Assembly (NCBI GenBank): GCA_045642225.1
Contig: JAZUIN010000119.1
Span: 1 to 64,000 of the forward strand
Origin: RUG191 sp045642225
GTDB lineage: Bacteria > Bacillota > Clostridia > Lachnospirales > Lachnospiraceae
Direction of reading: 5' to 3'
Length of the DNA: 64,000 nt
Every line of letters begins with the position of its first letter. Position 1 is the stretch's first letter. Under the pieces are notes generated by a model. It did no database searches and had not been told where the DNA came from. It was given only the letters and a program-made list of their open reading frames with translations. Of the stretch, positions 32,683 through 42,962 are shown piece by piece. A program made the position numbers and the translations under genes.

Positions 32683-33759
32683 TTATTGATTTTCATTCAT
32701 CTTAAGCAACTTAGCAGCTTGATCTGCTGCAATTAAAGCATCAATAATTTCTTGAATATCACCATTCATAATTTTGTCTAACTTATACAATGTAAGATTA
32801 ATTCTATGATCGGTCACTCTTCCATCTGGGAAATTATAAGTTCTAATCTTCTCTGATCTATCACCAGTACCTATTTGAGAAAGCTTCTCAGCAGATTCTT
32901 CAGCAATCTTACGTTGTAATTGCAAATCATAAAGCTTTGTCTTAAGTAATGCAAAAGCTTTATTCTTATTCTGCAATTGAGACTTCTCAGTTTGAGAATA
33001 AATAACGATATTTTCTGGGTAATATGTAAGACGAACAGCCGAATCAGTTGTATTTACACACTGTCCACCATTACCTGACGCACGCATTACGTCAATTCGG
33101 ATATCCTTCTCGTCGATTTCAATATCAATGTCCTCTGCTTCTGGCATTACCGAAACTGTTGCTGTACTAGTGTGAATTCTTCCACCCGACTCAGTCTTAG
33201 GAACACGCTGTACTCTGTGTACACCTGATTCGTATTTGAGAATAGAATATGCACCTTGTCCATTTACCATAAAGCACACATACTTAATTCCACCAATTCC
33301 AATTTCTTCTAATTCAGCAAGCTCTGTCTTCCAGCCTTGAGACTCTGCATAATGCACATACATTCTATAAAGCTCTGCCGCAAATAATGCTGACTCATCT
33401 CCACCTGCAGCCGAACGAATTTCAACAACAACATTCTTGTCATCATTAGGGTCTTTAGGCAATAACAAAATCTTAAGCTCTTCTTCTAATTCTTCTACTC
33501 TCGCTTTAGATCCGTTAAGCTCTTCCTTTGCCAATTCTCTAAGCTCTTCATCAGATTCCTCATCTAACATTGCTAAAGAGTCCTCGATATTTTGCTTGTT
33601 TTGCTTATATTCTTGAAATGCTTTAACGATTGGTGCCAAATCACTTTGTTCCTTCATCAAAGCCTTGAATCTATTATTATCTGAAGCAACATCTGGTTCA
33701 GACAATAAGCTCATCACTTCTTCATATCTAATTACTAAGTCTTCTAATTTATCAAACAT
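32683..33759 (-). CDS. prfA: Peptide chain release factor 1
   Basis: 358 aa. Reads UAA and UAG. The catalytic GGQ is in ASGNGGQCVNTTDSAVR at about 225-240; the RF1-type N-terminal domain and the RVPKTESGGRIHTS segment (codon recognition side) are intact. PrmC, which methylates the GGQ glutamine, is encoded just upstream. Confidence 0.95.
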   Translation of the reverse strand: MFDKLEDLVIRYEEVMSLLSEPDVASDNNRFKALMKEQSDLAPIVKAFQEYKQNKQNIEDSLAMLDEESDEELRELAKEELNGSKARVEELEEELKILLLPKDPNDDKNVVVEIRSAAGGDESALFAAELYRMYVHYAESQGWKTELAELEEIGIGGIKYVCFMVNGQGAYSILKYESGVHRVQRVPKTESGGRIHTSTATVSVMPEAEDIDIEIDEKDIRIDVMRASGNGGQCVNTTDSAVRLTYYPENIVIYSQTEKSQLQNKNKAFALLKTKLYDLQLQRKIAEESAEKLSQIGTGDRSEKIRTYNFPDGRVTDHRINLTLYKLDKIMNGDIQEIIDALIAADQAAKLLKMNENQ

Positions 33760-33823
33760 TTTCAGTCTCCTTTATTTCAGAATAAATATAACACACTTTG
33801 CGAAATCAACCAATTATACTCCG

Positions 33824-34726
33824 CTACAAATGTCCTATAACTACTCTATCTAATCCTGCCAAGTCTTTGTATGTCTCAACTTCACAAAAGCCTTCATGAT
33901 TCATAAGCTCTGTAACAGCTAATGCTTGATCAAAGCCTATTTCAAATGCTAAATAACCATTTTCAAGAAGATATTCTTTTGCACCTTTAATTATATTTCT
34001 ATAGAACTTGAGTCCATCAACATCTCCATCTAACGCCATAAAAGGATCATGTAGCTTTACTTCACTTTCAAGCTCCTCAATATCCTTTGTAGGTATATAA
34101 GGCGGATTCGAAACTATTATATCAAATTGAGTAGGATATTCCATTAATGAATTATATGAAATATCATCGTTTTTCTCGCTAGAATTGTTGCACTTTAACG
34201 CAGAAAATAAGTCACCTTGAAGAAATTTGATTTTTGCTTCTAATTTCTTAGCATTTTCACGCGCTACAAGAAGTGCATCTATGCTCAAATCTGTTGCTAC
34301 AACATTAACCTTTCGTGTTTTAATCATTTCTTTATAAAGAGTAATTGCAATGCATCCACTTCCAGTACACATATCTAATACATTAACATTTTCACCAAAT
34401 GGAAGCTCTAACACCTTCTCAATTAAATTCTCAGTATCAAAACGCGGAACCAAAACATTTTCATTTACAATAAAATCATAACCGTAAAAATTCTGTATTC
34501 CCGTTATATGTTGAAGCGGAACATGATTACTTCTTCTAGCAATCACCTCTTTGTAAGTAGCTAATTTATCTTCGCTAACATTGTCAAAACCATTTAACCT
34601 TACTAAATTAACATTTTCATCCAAAACAAATGCAAGCAAACTCAAAGCATCAAATTCTGCCTCTTCTATATCAGCATTTTTTAGTTCTTTGGCTCCAAAA
34701 GATATACATTCTTTTATAGTCATCAT
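33824..34726 (-). CDS. prmC: Release factor glutamine methyltransferase
   Basis: 300 aa. The SAM motif VLDMCTGSGCIAITL and the catalytic NPPY in VSNPPYIPTKDIEELE are present. It modifies the GGQ Gln of RF1 and RF2. A 30-residue stretch around 185-200 (NNSSEKNDDISYN) looks like an insertion compared with shorter homologues. The start may be the second Met (MTIKECISFG), which changes little. Confidence 0.93.
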   Translation of the reverse strand: MMTIKECISFGAKELKNADIEEAEFDALSLLAFVLDENVNLVRLNGFDNVSEDKLATYKEVIARRSNHVPLQHITGIQNFYGYDFIVNENVLVPRFDTENLIEKVLELPFGENVNVLDMCTGSGCIAITLYKEMIKTRKVNVVATDLSIDALLVARENAKKLEAKIKFLQGDLFSALKCNNSSEKNDDISYNSLMEYPTQFDIIVSNPPYIPTKDIEELESEVKLHDPFMALDGDVDGLKFYRNIIKGAKEYLLENGYLAFEIGFDQALAVTELMNHEGFCEVETYKDLAGLDRVVIGHL

Positions 34727-34756
34727 CTGTCAACTTTCTCTATGCAAAATATCAAT

Positions 34757-35704
34757 CTAATCCTCTGACGAAAAGCACTCTTTATTCTCTTCCTGAAAAT
34801 TCTTCCAGTCAAACACAGCTTCAACGCTCGTAATACCAACCTCTATCATATCATCATCTGGTTCTCTTGTAGTAAGACGCTGCATCCACATTCCTGGTGC
34901 CGACAAAATATCGATAAGCTTGTTATCAAACTTACCCATAATCCTTAACACTTCATAAGAAATCCCAGCTATTACTGGCACAAGAGCAAGTCTTGCAACA
35001 ACCTGAAGCAATGTATTATCAAAGCGAATAAACATAAAAACAAGAACACTTATAAGTAAAACAATAAGTAAAAAGCTTGTGCCACATCTCTTATGAAGCC
35101 TTGAGCTTTTCTTAACATTTTCAAGATTAAGCTCCAAGCCATGTTCGATGCAATTAATACATTTGTGTTCAGCACCGTGATACATGAATACTCTTCGAAT
35201 ATCTTCCATTCGAGATATAAGCGCTATATAAGCAACAAAAATTGCGACTCTTATTACACCTTCTATCAAGGCAAGCAAGCTCTGGTTCCCAATCCAGTTC
35301 ACTAGAAACTTTGACAAGAAATATGGCAAGCAAAAGAATACTCCCATCGCAATAATGAATGAAAGAATCACGGTAAATGTCATTTCGGCAGTTTCTTTCT
35401 TCTTCTTCTTTGCTTCTAACTCTTCTAATTCTTCCTTTGAAAGATTATCCTTGTTATCCTCTTCCTCTTCAAAATACGAAGCTGATATAAGCAGTGTCGA
35501 TATTCCTAAGCTTAGTGAATCAATAAATGCTACAACACCCCTTATGATAGGAATTTTATTAACTGTATCTCTATTATATTTTTGAGTTTTATTTGTGACC
35601 TCAATTTTGTTTTCAGGAGTTCTAACTGCAACGGCATAGTTTTTACCGTTCTTCATCATGACTCCTTCCATAACAGCTTGGCCACCAACACCAGAATATT
35701 TCAT
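34757..35704 (-). CDS. DUF1385 domain membrane protein
   Basis: 315 aa. The family start VGGQAVMEGVMMK and the motif YHGAEHKCINCIEHG are clear. Four to five hydrophobic helices lie in the middle and end; an acidic/basic stretch (EEEEDNKDNL and KKKKETAE) separates the first two. Function unknown; the gene sits almost invariably between rpmE and prmC in Clostridia, as here. Confidence 0.9.
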   Translation of the reverse strand: MKYSGVGGQAVMEGVMMKNGKNYAVAVRTPENKIEVTNKTQKYNRDTVNKIPIIRGVVAFIDSLSLGISTLLISASYFEEEEDNKDNLSKEELEELEAKKKKKETAEMTFTVILSFIIAMGVFFCLPYFLSKFLVNWIGNQSLLALIEGVIRVAIFVAYIALISRMEDIRRVFMYHGAEHKCINCIEHGLELNLENVKKSSRLHKRCGTSFLLIVLLISVLVFMFIRFDNTLLQVVARLALVPVIAGISYEVLRIMGKFDNKLIDILSAPGMWMQRLTTREPDDDMIEVGITSVEAVFDWKNFQEENKECFSSED

Positions 35705-35728
35705 AAAAACACCTATAAAAAAAGATAA

Positions 35729-35747
35729 GGTTGAGAATAACTCAACC
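35729..35747 (-). terminator. Intrinsic terminator after rpmE
   Basis: GGTTGAG/CTCAACC with a 5-nt loop, followed on the minus strand by TTATCTTTTTTTATAGG. It would let L31 be made in excess over the downstream DUF1385-prmC-prfA genes. Confidence 0.75.
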
Positions 35748-35764
35748 CTACCAAAAGTTCTTTT

Positions 35765-35968
35765 TTACTGTCCAATACCATACTTCTTATTGAACTTGTC
35801 AATACGTCCACGAGCTTGTGTAGCCTTTTGTTGTCCAGTGTAAAATGGATGACACTTAGAACAAATTTCTACGTGGATGCTTTCCTTTGTAGATCCTGTT
35901 ACAAATGTGTTACCGCAGTTACATGTTACTGTAGCTTGGTAATAATCTGGATGGATTCCTTCTCTCAT
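35765..35968 (-). CDS. rpmE: 50S ribosomal protein L31
   Basis: 67 aa. Starts MREGIHPDYYQATVTC. Four cysteines (TVTCNCGNTF and CSKCHPFYTGQQ) mark the zinc-binding form of L31. SD AGAGGTG precedes the ATG. Confidence 0.95.
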   Translation of the reverse strand: MREGIHPDYYQATVTCNCGNTFVTGSTKESIHVEICSKCHPFYTGQQKATQARGRIDKFNKKYGIGQ

Positions 35969-35987
35969 AATTTCACCTCTCTAATTC

Positions 35988-36006
35988 TAATGGTTTCCGA
36001 CCATTA
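35988..36006 (-). promoter_or_regulatory. Hairpin in the rpmE leader
   Basis: TAATGGT-cggaa-ACCATTA lies about 20 nt before the rpmE start codon on the minus strand. Ribosomal-protein leaders with hairpins are known for L31 in Firmicutes, so an autoregulatory leader is possible, but I cannot match a known consensus. Confidence 0.3.
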
Positions 36007-36124
36007 ATGATACTCAGTTTAACGATGAGCCTCACACTTACTATTTACATCCCGATAAACAGCTTGTTTATTATATCATGATGCAAGCAGCATTGCAAGT
36101 ATTTTATTACAAAACCACCTTTAA

Positions 36125-37447
36125 TTAAAATGACTTTCTTTTATTTATCTGATTTACAACATCTGAATTGCTCTTAGTCTTTGCAAATAGTGAAAGAATA
36201 TTTTCAACAGCTTCATCTGACTTATAACCATTAAGTCCTTTACGCATAAAGTCTACTGCTTCTAATTCGTCTTTACTCAATAATAAATCTTCTCTACGTG
36301 TACCAGATTTCTTAATATCAATCGCAGGGAATACACGTTTTTCAGAAAGCTTTCTATCAAGCACAAGCTCCATGTTACCAGTACCCTTGAATTCTTCGAA
36401 TACAACGTCATCCATCTTACTTCCTGTATCTACAAGCGCAGTTGCAAGAATAGTAAGACTTCCGCCTTCTCTCATATTTCTCGCTGCACCAAAGAATCTC
36501 TTTGGCATATGAAGAGCTGCTGGATCCAAACCACCTGATAAAGTTCTACCACTTGGTGGAACTGTTAAGTTATAAGCACGTGACAATCTTGTGATTGAGT
36601 CAAGCAAAATCATTACATCCTGCTTATGTTCTACAAGACGCTTTGCACGCTCAATTACCATTTCTGATACTCTCTTGTGATGTTCTGGAAGTTCGTCAAA
36701 TGTTGAATAAATAACCTCAGCATTTTTACCCTCGATAGCTTCCTTAATGTCTGTTACTTCTTCAGGACGCTCATCAATAAGAAGTACAATAATGTGCATA
36801 TCAGGATTTGCTTCTTTAACTGATGCTGCAATTTCTTTAAGAAGTGTTGTCTTACCAGCCTTAGGTTGAGAAACAATCATACCTCTTTGTCCTTTACCTA
36901 TAGGAGAAATAAGGTCAACAATTCTCATAGAAGTAGAACTCTTTGCTCTTTCTAAATGAATTCTTTCATTTGGAAAAATAGGAGTCAAATCCTCAAAGTT
37001 AGGACGCTTCATAACTTCCTCTACTGAATATCCATTTACAGACTCAGTTTCATACAATGCCGCAAACTTGTCATTTGGATTATTTCTTCTCGTTGTTCCC
37101 TTGATAATATCTCCCGTTTTGAAGTTAAGCCTTCTAATCTGCTGTGGCGATACATATACATCATCTTCGCCTGGCAAATAGTTCGCACAACGAATAAATC
37201 CGTATCCATCATTTAACACCTCTAAAATACCATTCGCTGGCTTTGAAGGTACTGCTTCTACTTCTTTAGTCTCGCCCTTATTTTCTTCTGTTGTATTACT
37301 TGAATCAGCTTCATTAGCTGCAGACGAACTATTAAGCAATGCGTCTACTAACTCACCCTTTTTCATTCCAGTAATACCCTTAATACCCTTTTCTTTTGCT
37401 AAGTCCTTAAGAACTGCAACAGATAAACTTTCTAATTTTTCTCGCAT
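36125..37447 (-). CDS. rho: Transcription termination factor Rho
   Basis: 440 aa. Rho N-terminal helix bundle (LKDLAKEKGIKGITGMKKGE), an Asn/Glu-rich linker, the RNA-binding cold-shock-like domain (GILEVLNDGYGFIRC), Walker A IVSQPKAGKTTLLKE, Walker B ILLDSITRLSRAYN and the Q/R-loop region EFKGTGNMEL. Hexameric RNA helicase. The first gene of the rho-rpmE-DUF1385-prmC-prfA group. Confidence 0.96.
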   Translation of the reverse strand: MREKLESLSVAVLKDLAKEKGIKGITGMKKGELVDALLNSSSAANEADSSNTTEENKGETKEVEAVPSKPANGILEVLNDGYGFIRCANYLPGEDDVYVSPQQIRRLNFKTGDIIKGTTRRNNPNDKFAALYETESVNGYSVEEVMKRPNFEDLTPIFPNERIHLERAKSSTSMRIVDLISPIGKGQRGMIVSQPKAGKTTLLKEIAASVKEANPDMHIIVLLIDERPEEVTDIKEAIEGKNAEVIYSTFDELPEHHKRVSEMVIERAKRLVEHKQDVMILLDSITRLSRAYNLTVPPSGRTLSGGLDPAALHMPKRFFGAARNMREGGSLTILATALVDTGSKMDDVVFEEFKGTGNMELVLDRKLSEKRVFPAIDIKKSGTRREDLLLSKDELEAVDFMRKGLNGYKSDEAVENILSLFAKTKSNSDVVNQINKRKSF

Positions 37448-37595
37448 ATTAACCCTATAATTATCCTTTCGTAAATGTTAAATATAATTTTAAATAAAAT
37501 GTGAAATCATGTCGATTCGACAAGAATTTTTACAATTTTTGACTAATGATAGTATAACACACATTTCAAAATAAGCAAGAACAATAATAATAAAA

Positions 37596-37621
37596 GTGCT
37601 CTGACTTCTAAATCAGAGCAC
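37596..37621 (-). terminator. Intrinsic terminator of putP
   Basis: GTGCTCTGA and TCAGAGCAC form a perfect 9-bp stem with an 8-nt loop, followed by TTTTATTATTATTG on the minus strand. Confidence 0.85.
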
Positions 37622-37644
37622 ATAACAATCAAAATTATTTATAT

Positions 37645-39174
37645 TTATTTAATATTTACAGACTCAAATTCTTCTACAATTTCTTCGCTTGGCTTTGCTG
37701 TACATAATGACACAACAACAATTGCAATACAAGCAACAATAAATGCAGGAAGAAGTTCATAAATATCAAGCACTCCACCAAGTGGACGAACTGCATATTT
37801 CCATACAAATACCATTATACCACCTGCAAGCATTCCTGCTAACGCACCCCATTTATTTGTTCTCTTCCAGAACAAAGAGAATAGCATTACAGGTCCAAAA
37901 GCTGCACCAAATCCAGCCCATGCAAATGATACAATCTTAAATACAGAGCTATCAGGATTCCAAGCCAAAATAGCAGAAACTATAGCTGTAACAAGAACTG
38001 TCACTCTAGCAATCCAAACTTCATTTTTCGCATTAATATTTAACTTAAAAGTATCCTTCAATAAGTTCTGTGACATACTTGAAGCTGAAGCAAGTAACTG
38101 CGAATCTGCAGTAGACATTGTACAAGCCAAAATACCAGCCATAATAAGACCAGCAAGTAGTGCAAAGAATACTCCATTTTGACTGATAAGATTAGAAATC
38201 TGAATGATTATAGTTTCAGAATCTGCACTAGTAGTTAAATATGGAATTACTCCATTAGCTGATATTGCGTTACCGATAATACCAATCAAAATTGCAACAG
38301 ACATTGCTATAACAACCCAAATACTACCAATTCTTCTAGATGTCTTAAGTGTTCTCTCATTCTTGCATGCCATAAATCTAAGTAAAATGTGTGGCATACC
38401 AAAATAACCTAAGCCCCATGCCATTGTAGAAATTATAGTAATTCCACTGTAATTCTCTGCAACTCCCGCATTATAGGTTGAACCAAAACTAATATATCCA
38501 TTTAAGCTTTGTGCATTATCAACTACATTTGCCCAACCTCCTGCATATTGAATACCGAAGAATACAATAACAACCAATGCAATTGACATAACAATACTTT
38601 GAATCAAATCAGTTGTTGATACAGCGCTAAATCCACCAAGCATTGTATAGCCTACAACAATTGCTGCGCCTACAATCATAGCCACGTGATATTCAACACC
38701 AAACAAGCTGCTAAATAGTGTTCCAATAGCTTTGAAACCAGATGCTGTGTATGGCACGAAGAAAATGATCATAACTAATGCTGCAATACATGCAAGAACA
38801 TTTTTCTCATCTCTATATCTCTTAGAGAAAAATTCAGGAATTGTAATAGCTTCAAGCTTAACTGAATATCTGTGTAATCTCTTAGATACTATTAACCAAT
38901 TCAAATATGTACCAATCATCAAACCAATGGCAGTCCAGCCTGCATCAGCAAGTCCTGTCAAATAAGCAAGACCAGGTAATCCCATAAGTAGCCAACTACT
39001 CATATCTGATGCCTCAGCACTCATCGCTGTAACTAATGGTCCAAGCTTTCTTCCACCAAGGTAAAATTCATTCGAAGAACCATCCGAATTCTTCCTACTA
39101 AAATAAAATCCAATAAGTAACATGCCTAATAAATAGGCTACAATTACAATTATTATGCACACTTGTGCTGACAT
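37645..39174 (-). CDS. putP: Sodium/proline symporter
   Basis: 509 aa, about 13 transmembrane helices. SSS-family features include GGRKLGPLVTAMSAEASDMS and TMSTADSQLLASASS (sodium and substrate sites of PutP). It would import proline with sodium. Monocistronic, with SD GGAGG before ATG and a strong terminator. Confidence 0.92.
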   Translation of the reverse strand: MSAQVCIIIVIVAYLLGMLLIGFYFSRKNSDGSSNEFYLGGRKLGPLVTAMSAEASDMSSWLLMGLPGLAYLTGLADAGWTAIGLMIGTYLNWLIVSKRLHRYSVKLEAITIPEFFSKRYRDEKNVLACIAALVMIIFFVPYTASGFKAIGTLFSSLFGVEYHVAMIVGAAIVVGYTMLGGFSAVSTTDLIQSIVMSIALVVIVFFGIQYAGGWANVVDNAQSLNGYISFGSTYNAGVAENYSGITIISTMAWGLGYFGMPHILLRFMACKNERTLKTSRRIGSIWVVIAMSVAILIGIIGNAISANGVIPYLTTSADSETIIIQISNLISQNGVFFALLAGLIMAGILACTMSTADSQLLASASSMSQNLLKDTFKLNINAKNEVWIARVTVLVTAIVSAILAWNPDSSVFKIVSFAWAGFGAAFGPVMLFSLFWKRTNKWGALAGMLAGGIMVFVWKYAVRPLGGVLDIYELLPAFIVACIAIVVVSLCTAKPSEEIVEEFESVNIK

Positions 39175-39272
39175 GTAATCTTTCCTCCTTTTTCTTTTAA
39201 ATGTTAAGCATTTATAAACTCGCTTTAATGTTCAGCATTTACAAATGCTTATTATATATAAAAATTATATAT

Positions 39273-40205
39273 CTACTTCTTCACTACTCTTGCACTATCA
39301 ATAAATTCATAAGGAGTTTGTTGATATACGTAGTAATTAAGCCAATTAGAATACAAGGTGTTAGCGTGTGCTCGCCAAAGCATCTGTGGCTTCTCATTAA
39401 CATCATCATTTGGATAATAATTAACAGGCATTTGAATCTTCAAGCCCTTATCCAAATCTCTCTTATATTCTTTATCCAAAGTCACTCTATCATATTCTGG
39501 ATGACCCATTACAAATATTTGATCACCATCGTTAGACATACATAAGAATACTCCCGCTTCATCGGAGTCTGCTAGAATGACAAGCTCTTCATTTGAAGCA
39601 ATCAAATCATAAGGGACCTCTGTATGACGAGAATGTGGCGCCATAAATAAATCATCAAAGCCTCTTACTAGTGGCACCTTTCTATTTCTCACCTTGTGCT
39701 CATATATTCCGAACACTTTGCTTTCCATTGGTTGCTTATCAATACCATAATGATAGTATAGTCCTGCTTGCGCTCCCCAACATATATGTAATGTAGATGT
39801 AACGTGAGTCTTTGACCATTCCATAATACGGCATAGTTCTTCCCAATAATCTACATCCTCAAATTCATTATTTTCAAGTGGAGCACCTGTAATAATAAGC
39901 CCATCAAAATTACTATCCTTCACTTCATCAAAGGTCTGATAGAATTTATTCAAATGACTCTTAGATGTATTCTTTGATTCATGACTTGCAACCATCATAA
40001 ATGTCACATCCACTTGTAATGGCGTATTCGACAAAGAACGAAGCAATTGTAATTCTGTATCCTCCTTAAGAGGCATAAGATTTAGAATTGCAATCTCAAT
40101 CGGTCTAATATCTTGATGTGCTGCTCTATCGTCATCTATAACAAATATATTTTCATGTTCTAGAATCGCCTTCGCTGGCAATTCCGATTGCGTTTTAATT
40201 GGCAT
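39273..40205 (-). CDS. metA: Homoserine O-acetyltransferase, MetA family
   Basis: 310 aa. Activates homoserine for methionine synthesis. The catalytic Cys is in LHICWGAQAGLYYHYG, the His in MGHPEYDR with Glu nearby. The substrate-selecting position reads GAPLENNEFEDVDYW: a Glu after GAP-L is the residue found in acetyl-CoA-using members (B. cereus type), whereas the E. coli succinyl type has Gly. So acetyltransferase is more likely than the usual succinyltransferase label. No SAM riboswitch fits in the 41-bp upstream gap. Confidence 0.92.
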   Translation of the reverse strand: MPIKTQSELPAKAILEHENIFVIDDDRAAHQDIRPIEIAILNLMPLKEDTELQLLRSLSNTPLQVDVTFMMVASHESKNTSKSHLNKFYQTFDEVKDSNFDGLIITGAPLENNEFEDVDYWEELCRIMEWSKTHVTSTLHICWGAQAGLYYHYGIDKQPMESKVFGIYEHKVRNRKVPLVRGFDDLFMAPHSRHTEVPYDLIASNEELVILADSDEAGVFLCMSNDGDQIFVMGHPEYDRVTLDKEYKRDLDKGLKIQMPVNYYPNDDVNEKPQMLWRAHANTLYSNWLNYYVYQQTPYEFIDSARVVKK

Positions 40206-40246
40206 TACTTAATCCTCTCTATTCAACTCAAGTAATATATCATATA

Positions 40247-42241
40247 TTAATTCAACATTTCAAGTAATTGTTCTTCAGAAAGTATCTCAATTCCCAAATC
40301 TTGCGCTTTCGTCAACTTGCTGCCTGCATTTTCTCCTGCTACAAGATATGTAGTCTTCTTAGAAACTGAGCCTGTAACCTTGCCACCGTTTTCTTCAATA
40401 AGCGCTGCCGCAGCCTTCCTGTCCATAGTTGGAAGTGTTCCCGTTATTACAAATGTGCTTCCCTCTAATATATTTGAAACACCAACATTTTCACTTTCCA
40501 TGTTAACACCATACTCCTGTAGGCGTAGTATGATATCAACATTTTCTTCCTTCTGGAAATATTCATGTATTGCGTTAGCACTTATTTCTCCAACATCCTC
40601 TACCTGAGTCAATGCTTCAACAGAAGCATTTCGAAGCTCATTTATATTTCCAAAATACTTCATCAAAGTCTTTGCCGTATTCTTACCTACGTTAGGAATT
40701 CCCAAACCAGTAAGCAATTTACTAGCATCGTTATTCTTGCTTTCTTCGATTACAGCAAGTAGCTTATCAGTATTTTTTTCTTTACCAATAATACCTTTTT
40801 CGATTAATTCATCCCTTGAATTCTTAAGCACAAAAATATCCGCAACATCCTTAATATAGCCTTGCTTAACTAATTCAATTATATACGAGCTTCCAAACCC
40901 TTTGATATCCATAGCGTCTCTGCCCACAAAATTAATCAAATGGTTTTCTAGCTGTGCCGGACAAGTTGGTGACGTACATATATAATTTGCAGTGCCCTTC
41001 TCTCTTACTGTTGGCGCATTGCACACTGGACATGTATTAGGTATTTTAAATGTAGTAGTGCCCTTAGGTCTCTTGCTATGAACTACAGACTTAATCTTAG
41101 GGATAATCTCTCCTGACTTGTATACAAGAATTGTATCTCCGATTCCTACATTTAACTCATCTATAAAATCTTGATTGTGAAGAGTAGCACGACTTACAGA
41201 AGTACCACAAAGCCTAATTGGTTCAAATACAGCAGTTGGATTAATTCTTCCCGTTCTTCCGACCGTCAATTCTACAGACAAAAGCTTAGTCTCTTTCTCT
41301 TCTGGTGGATACTTATAAGCTATAGCCCAGCGAGGAACCTTTGAAGTTTGTCCTAACATTTCTCTATCTGCAAAACTATTGAGCTTGATTACTGCACCGT
41401 CTATATCGTATCCTAGCTCTCCACGCTTCTCACCTATTTCTTGTATTGCTGCCCATACTTCGTCCGCCTTATGGCATACTCTATACTCTTCTATAGTTCT
41501 AATGCCTTGACTATGCATAAATTCATAGCTTTGGGTGTGAGTCTCAAATACTTTACCTATTACTTCTTGCAAATTAAAAATAAACAAAGACAAATTACGT
41601 TCTTTAACAATCTTAGGATCTAATTGACGTAGCGAGCCTGCAGCACAGTTTCTAGGATTAGCAAAAAGCTTCTTACCATTTAATTCTTGAAGCTCGTTAA
41701 CCTTGTCAAAACTTTCATTTGACATATAAACCTCACCGCGAACTTCAAAATATTCTAAAGGCTCATTGAGTGCTTCAACAACATCATCAATCATCTTCGC
41801 ATTAAGCGTTACATCTTCTCCGAAGTTTACTCCGTCTCCTCTAGTTTCTGCCAAAGTAAGCTTGCCATTTTCATAACGAAGAGACATTGACAAACCATCT
41901 ATCTTGTACTCCACTACAAACTCAGGATTATCTAGTTTCTCTTGCATTTCTTCAACAAAGCTAACCACTTCTTCCTTAGAAAATACATCTTGTAAACTAA
42001 GCATAGCATTACGATGTTGAACACTATTTCCTGCTTCCTTCTTAGCTGTACCGCCAACCTTTTGAGTTGGTGAAGAAGGGTCTATAAGCTCAGGGTTAGC
42101 CTTCTCTAACTCCTTCAAACGATTCATCATCATATCATATTCATAATCTGTAATTTCTGGCTCATCCAAATTATAATATCTGTTAATATGATATTCTATT
42201 TCTTCTCTTAATTTATTGATTTCAGTCCTTGCGTCTGACAT
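40247..42241 (-). CDS. ligA: NAD-dependent DNA ligase
   Basis: 664 aa from MSDARTEINKLREE (42241, SD AAAGGG); the 11 codons before it lack support. Adenylation domain with catalytic Lys in VEYKIDGLSMSL (about 112), OB fold, four-Cys zinc finger (CPVCNAP to CPAQ), helix-hairpin-helix region and a C-terminal BRCT domain (FVITGTLPTMDRK). Seals nicks in replication and repair. Confidence 0.96.
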   Translation of the reverse strand: MSDARTEINKLREEIEYHINRYYNLDEPEITDYEYDMMMNRLKELEKANPELIDPSSPTQKVGGTAKKEAGNSVQHRNAMLSLQDVFSKEEVVSFVEEMQEKLDNPEFVVEYKIDGLSMSLRYENGKLTLAETRGDGVNFGEDVTLNAKMIDDVVEALNEPLEYFEVRGEVYMSNESFDKVNELQELNGKKLFANPRNCAAGSLRQLDPKIVKERNLSLFIFNLQEVIGKVFETHTQSYEFMHSQGIRTIEEYRVCHKADEVWAAIQEIGEKRGELGYDIDGAVIKLNSFADREMLGQTSKVPRWAIAYKYPPEEKETKLLSVELTVGRTGRINPTAVFEPIRLCGTSVSRATLHNQDFIDELNVGIGDTILVYKSGEIIPKIKSVVHSKRPKGTTTFKIPNTCPVCNAPTVREKGTANYICTSPTCPAQLENHLINFVGRDAMDIKGFGSSYIIELVKQGYIKDVADIFVLKNSRDELIEKGIIGKEKNTDKLLAVIEESKNNDASKLLTGLGIPNVGKNTAKTLMKYFGNINELRNASVEALTQVEDVGEISANAIHEYFQKEENVDIILRLQEYGVNMESENVGVSNILEGSTFVITGTLPTMDRKAAAALIEENGGKVTGSVSKKTTYLVAGENAGSKLTKAQDLGIEILSEEQLLEMLN

Positions 42242-42263
42242 ATTATACCCTTTCACAAATGCA

Positions 42264-42962
42264 TTACTTTGCAATCAATTTCATCAATTCCTGATATTCT
42301 GCTCCTTCAACCTTGCGATACTCGCCTTCTTTTAGATTTCCAAGCTTAACATTCATAACTCTCACCCTCTTAAGACTTGTCACTCTATAACCGCAAGCTT
42401 TGACCATCCTTCTAATTTGCCTATTTAGTCCTTGTGTAAGAATTATTGAAAATGTGTTATCACTTATGGATTTCACGACACATTTTCTAGTTGTCGCATC
42501 AAGCTCTTCAAGATAAATTCCATTTCGCATTTTCACAAGAAAGTCGCTACTTATCTTCTTATTAACTTTAACAATATATTCTTTCTCGTGGAAGTTTCTC
42601 GCCTTTAGAATTCCATTTACGATATCACCTTGATTCGTAAGAAGTATCAAGCCTGTAGACTCTTTATCAAGCCTTCCTATAGGATAAATTCTAGACGAAT
42701 AGTTGATATAATCTACGATATTATTTTCTTCCATCTTCTCGGAAGTACAGACAATTCCTCTTGGTTTGTTAAATGCTAATAATACCGGCTCGTCTTTACT
42801 TTCAACCTTTTTTCCACAAAAATAAACTTCCATGCCATCTGAGACTTGATCACCTACGGTAGCAATTCTTCCGTCTATTTTTACATTTCCATTTGCAATT
42901 TGTCTATCAGCTTCTCTTCTAGAGCAAACGCCCATAGTAGATAAATATTTATTAATTCTAAT
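42264..42962 (-). CDS. RsuA/RluB/RluF family pseudouridine synthase, probable ATT start
   Basis: 232 aa. An S4 domain (RINKYLSTMGVCSRREADRQ) precedes the synthase domain with catalytic Asp in IGRLDKESTGLILLTNQG and LNRQIRRMVKACGY near the end, closest to RluF, which modifies 23S rRNA. Start: the family begins M-RINKYL, and here the codon before AGA-ATT-AAT-AAA is ATT (42962), placed 6 nt after the SD AGAGGTG. The only standard alternatives are TTG 42986 without an SD, or the GTG inside the SD itself. It overlaps no neighbour; ligA follows 22 bp later. Confidence 0.85.
   Translation of the reverse strand: MRINKYLSTMGVCSRREADRQIANGNVKIDGRIATVGDQVSDGMEVYFCGKKVESKDEPVLLAFNKPRGIVCTSEKMEENNIVDYINYSSRIYPIGRLDKESTGLILLTNQGDIVNGILKARNFHEKEYIVKVNKKISSDFLVKMRNGIYLEELDATTRKCVVKSISDNTFSIILTQGLNRQIRRMVKACGYRVTSLKRVRVMNVKLGNLKEGEYRKVEGAEYQELMKLIAK

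Noticed and set aside
40206..40246. Possible SAM riboswitch in front of metA
   Set aside because: metA begins at 40205 and only about 41 bp separate it from the ligA end, too short for any SAM riboswitch.
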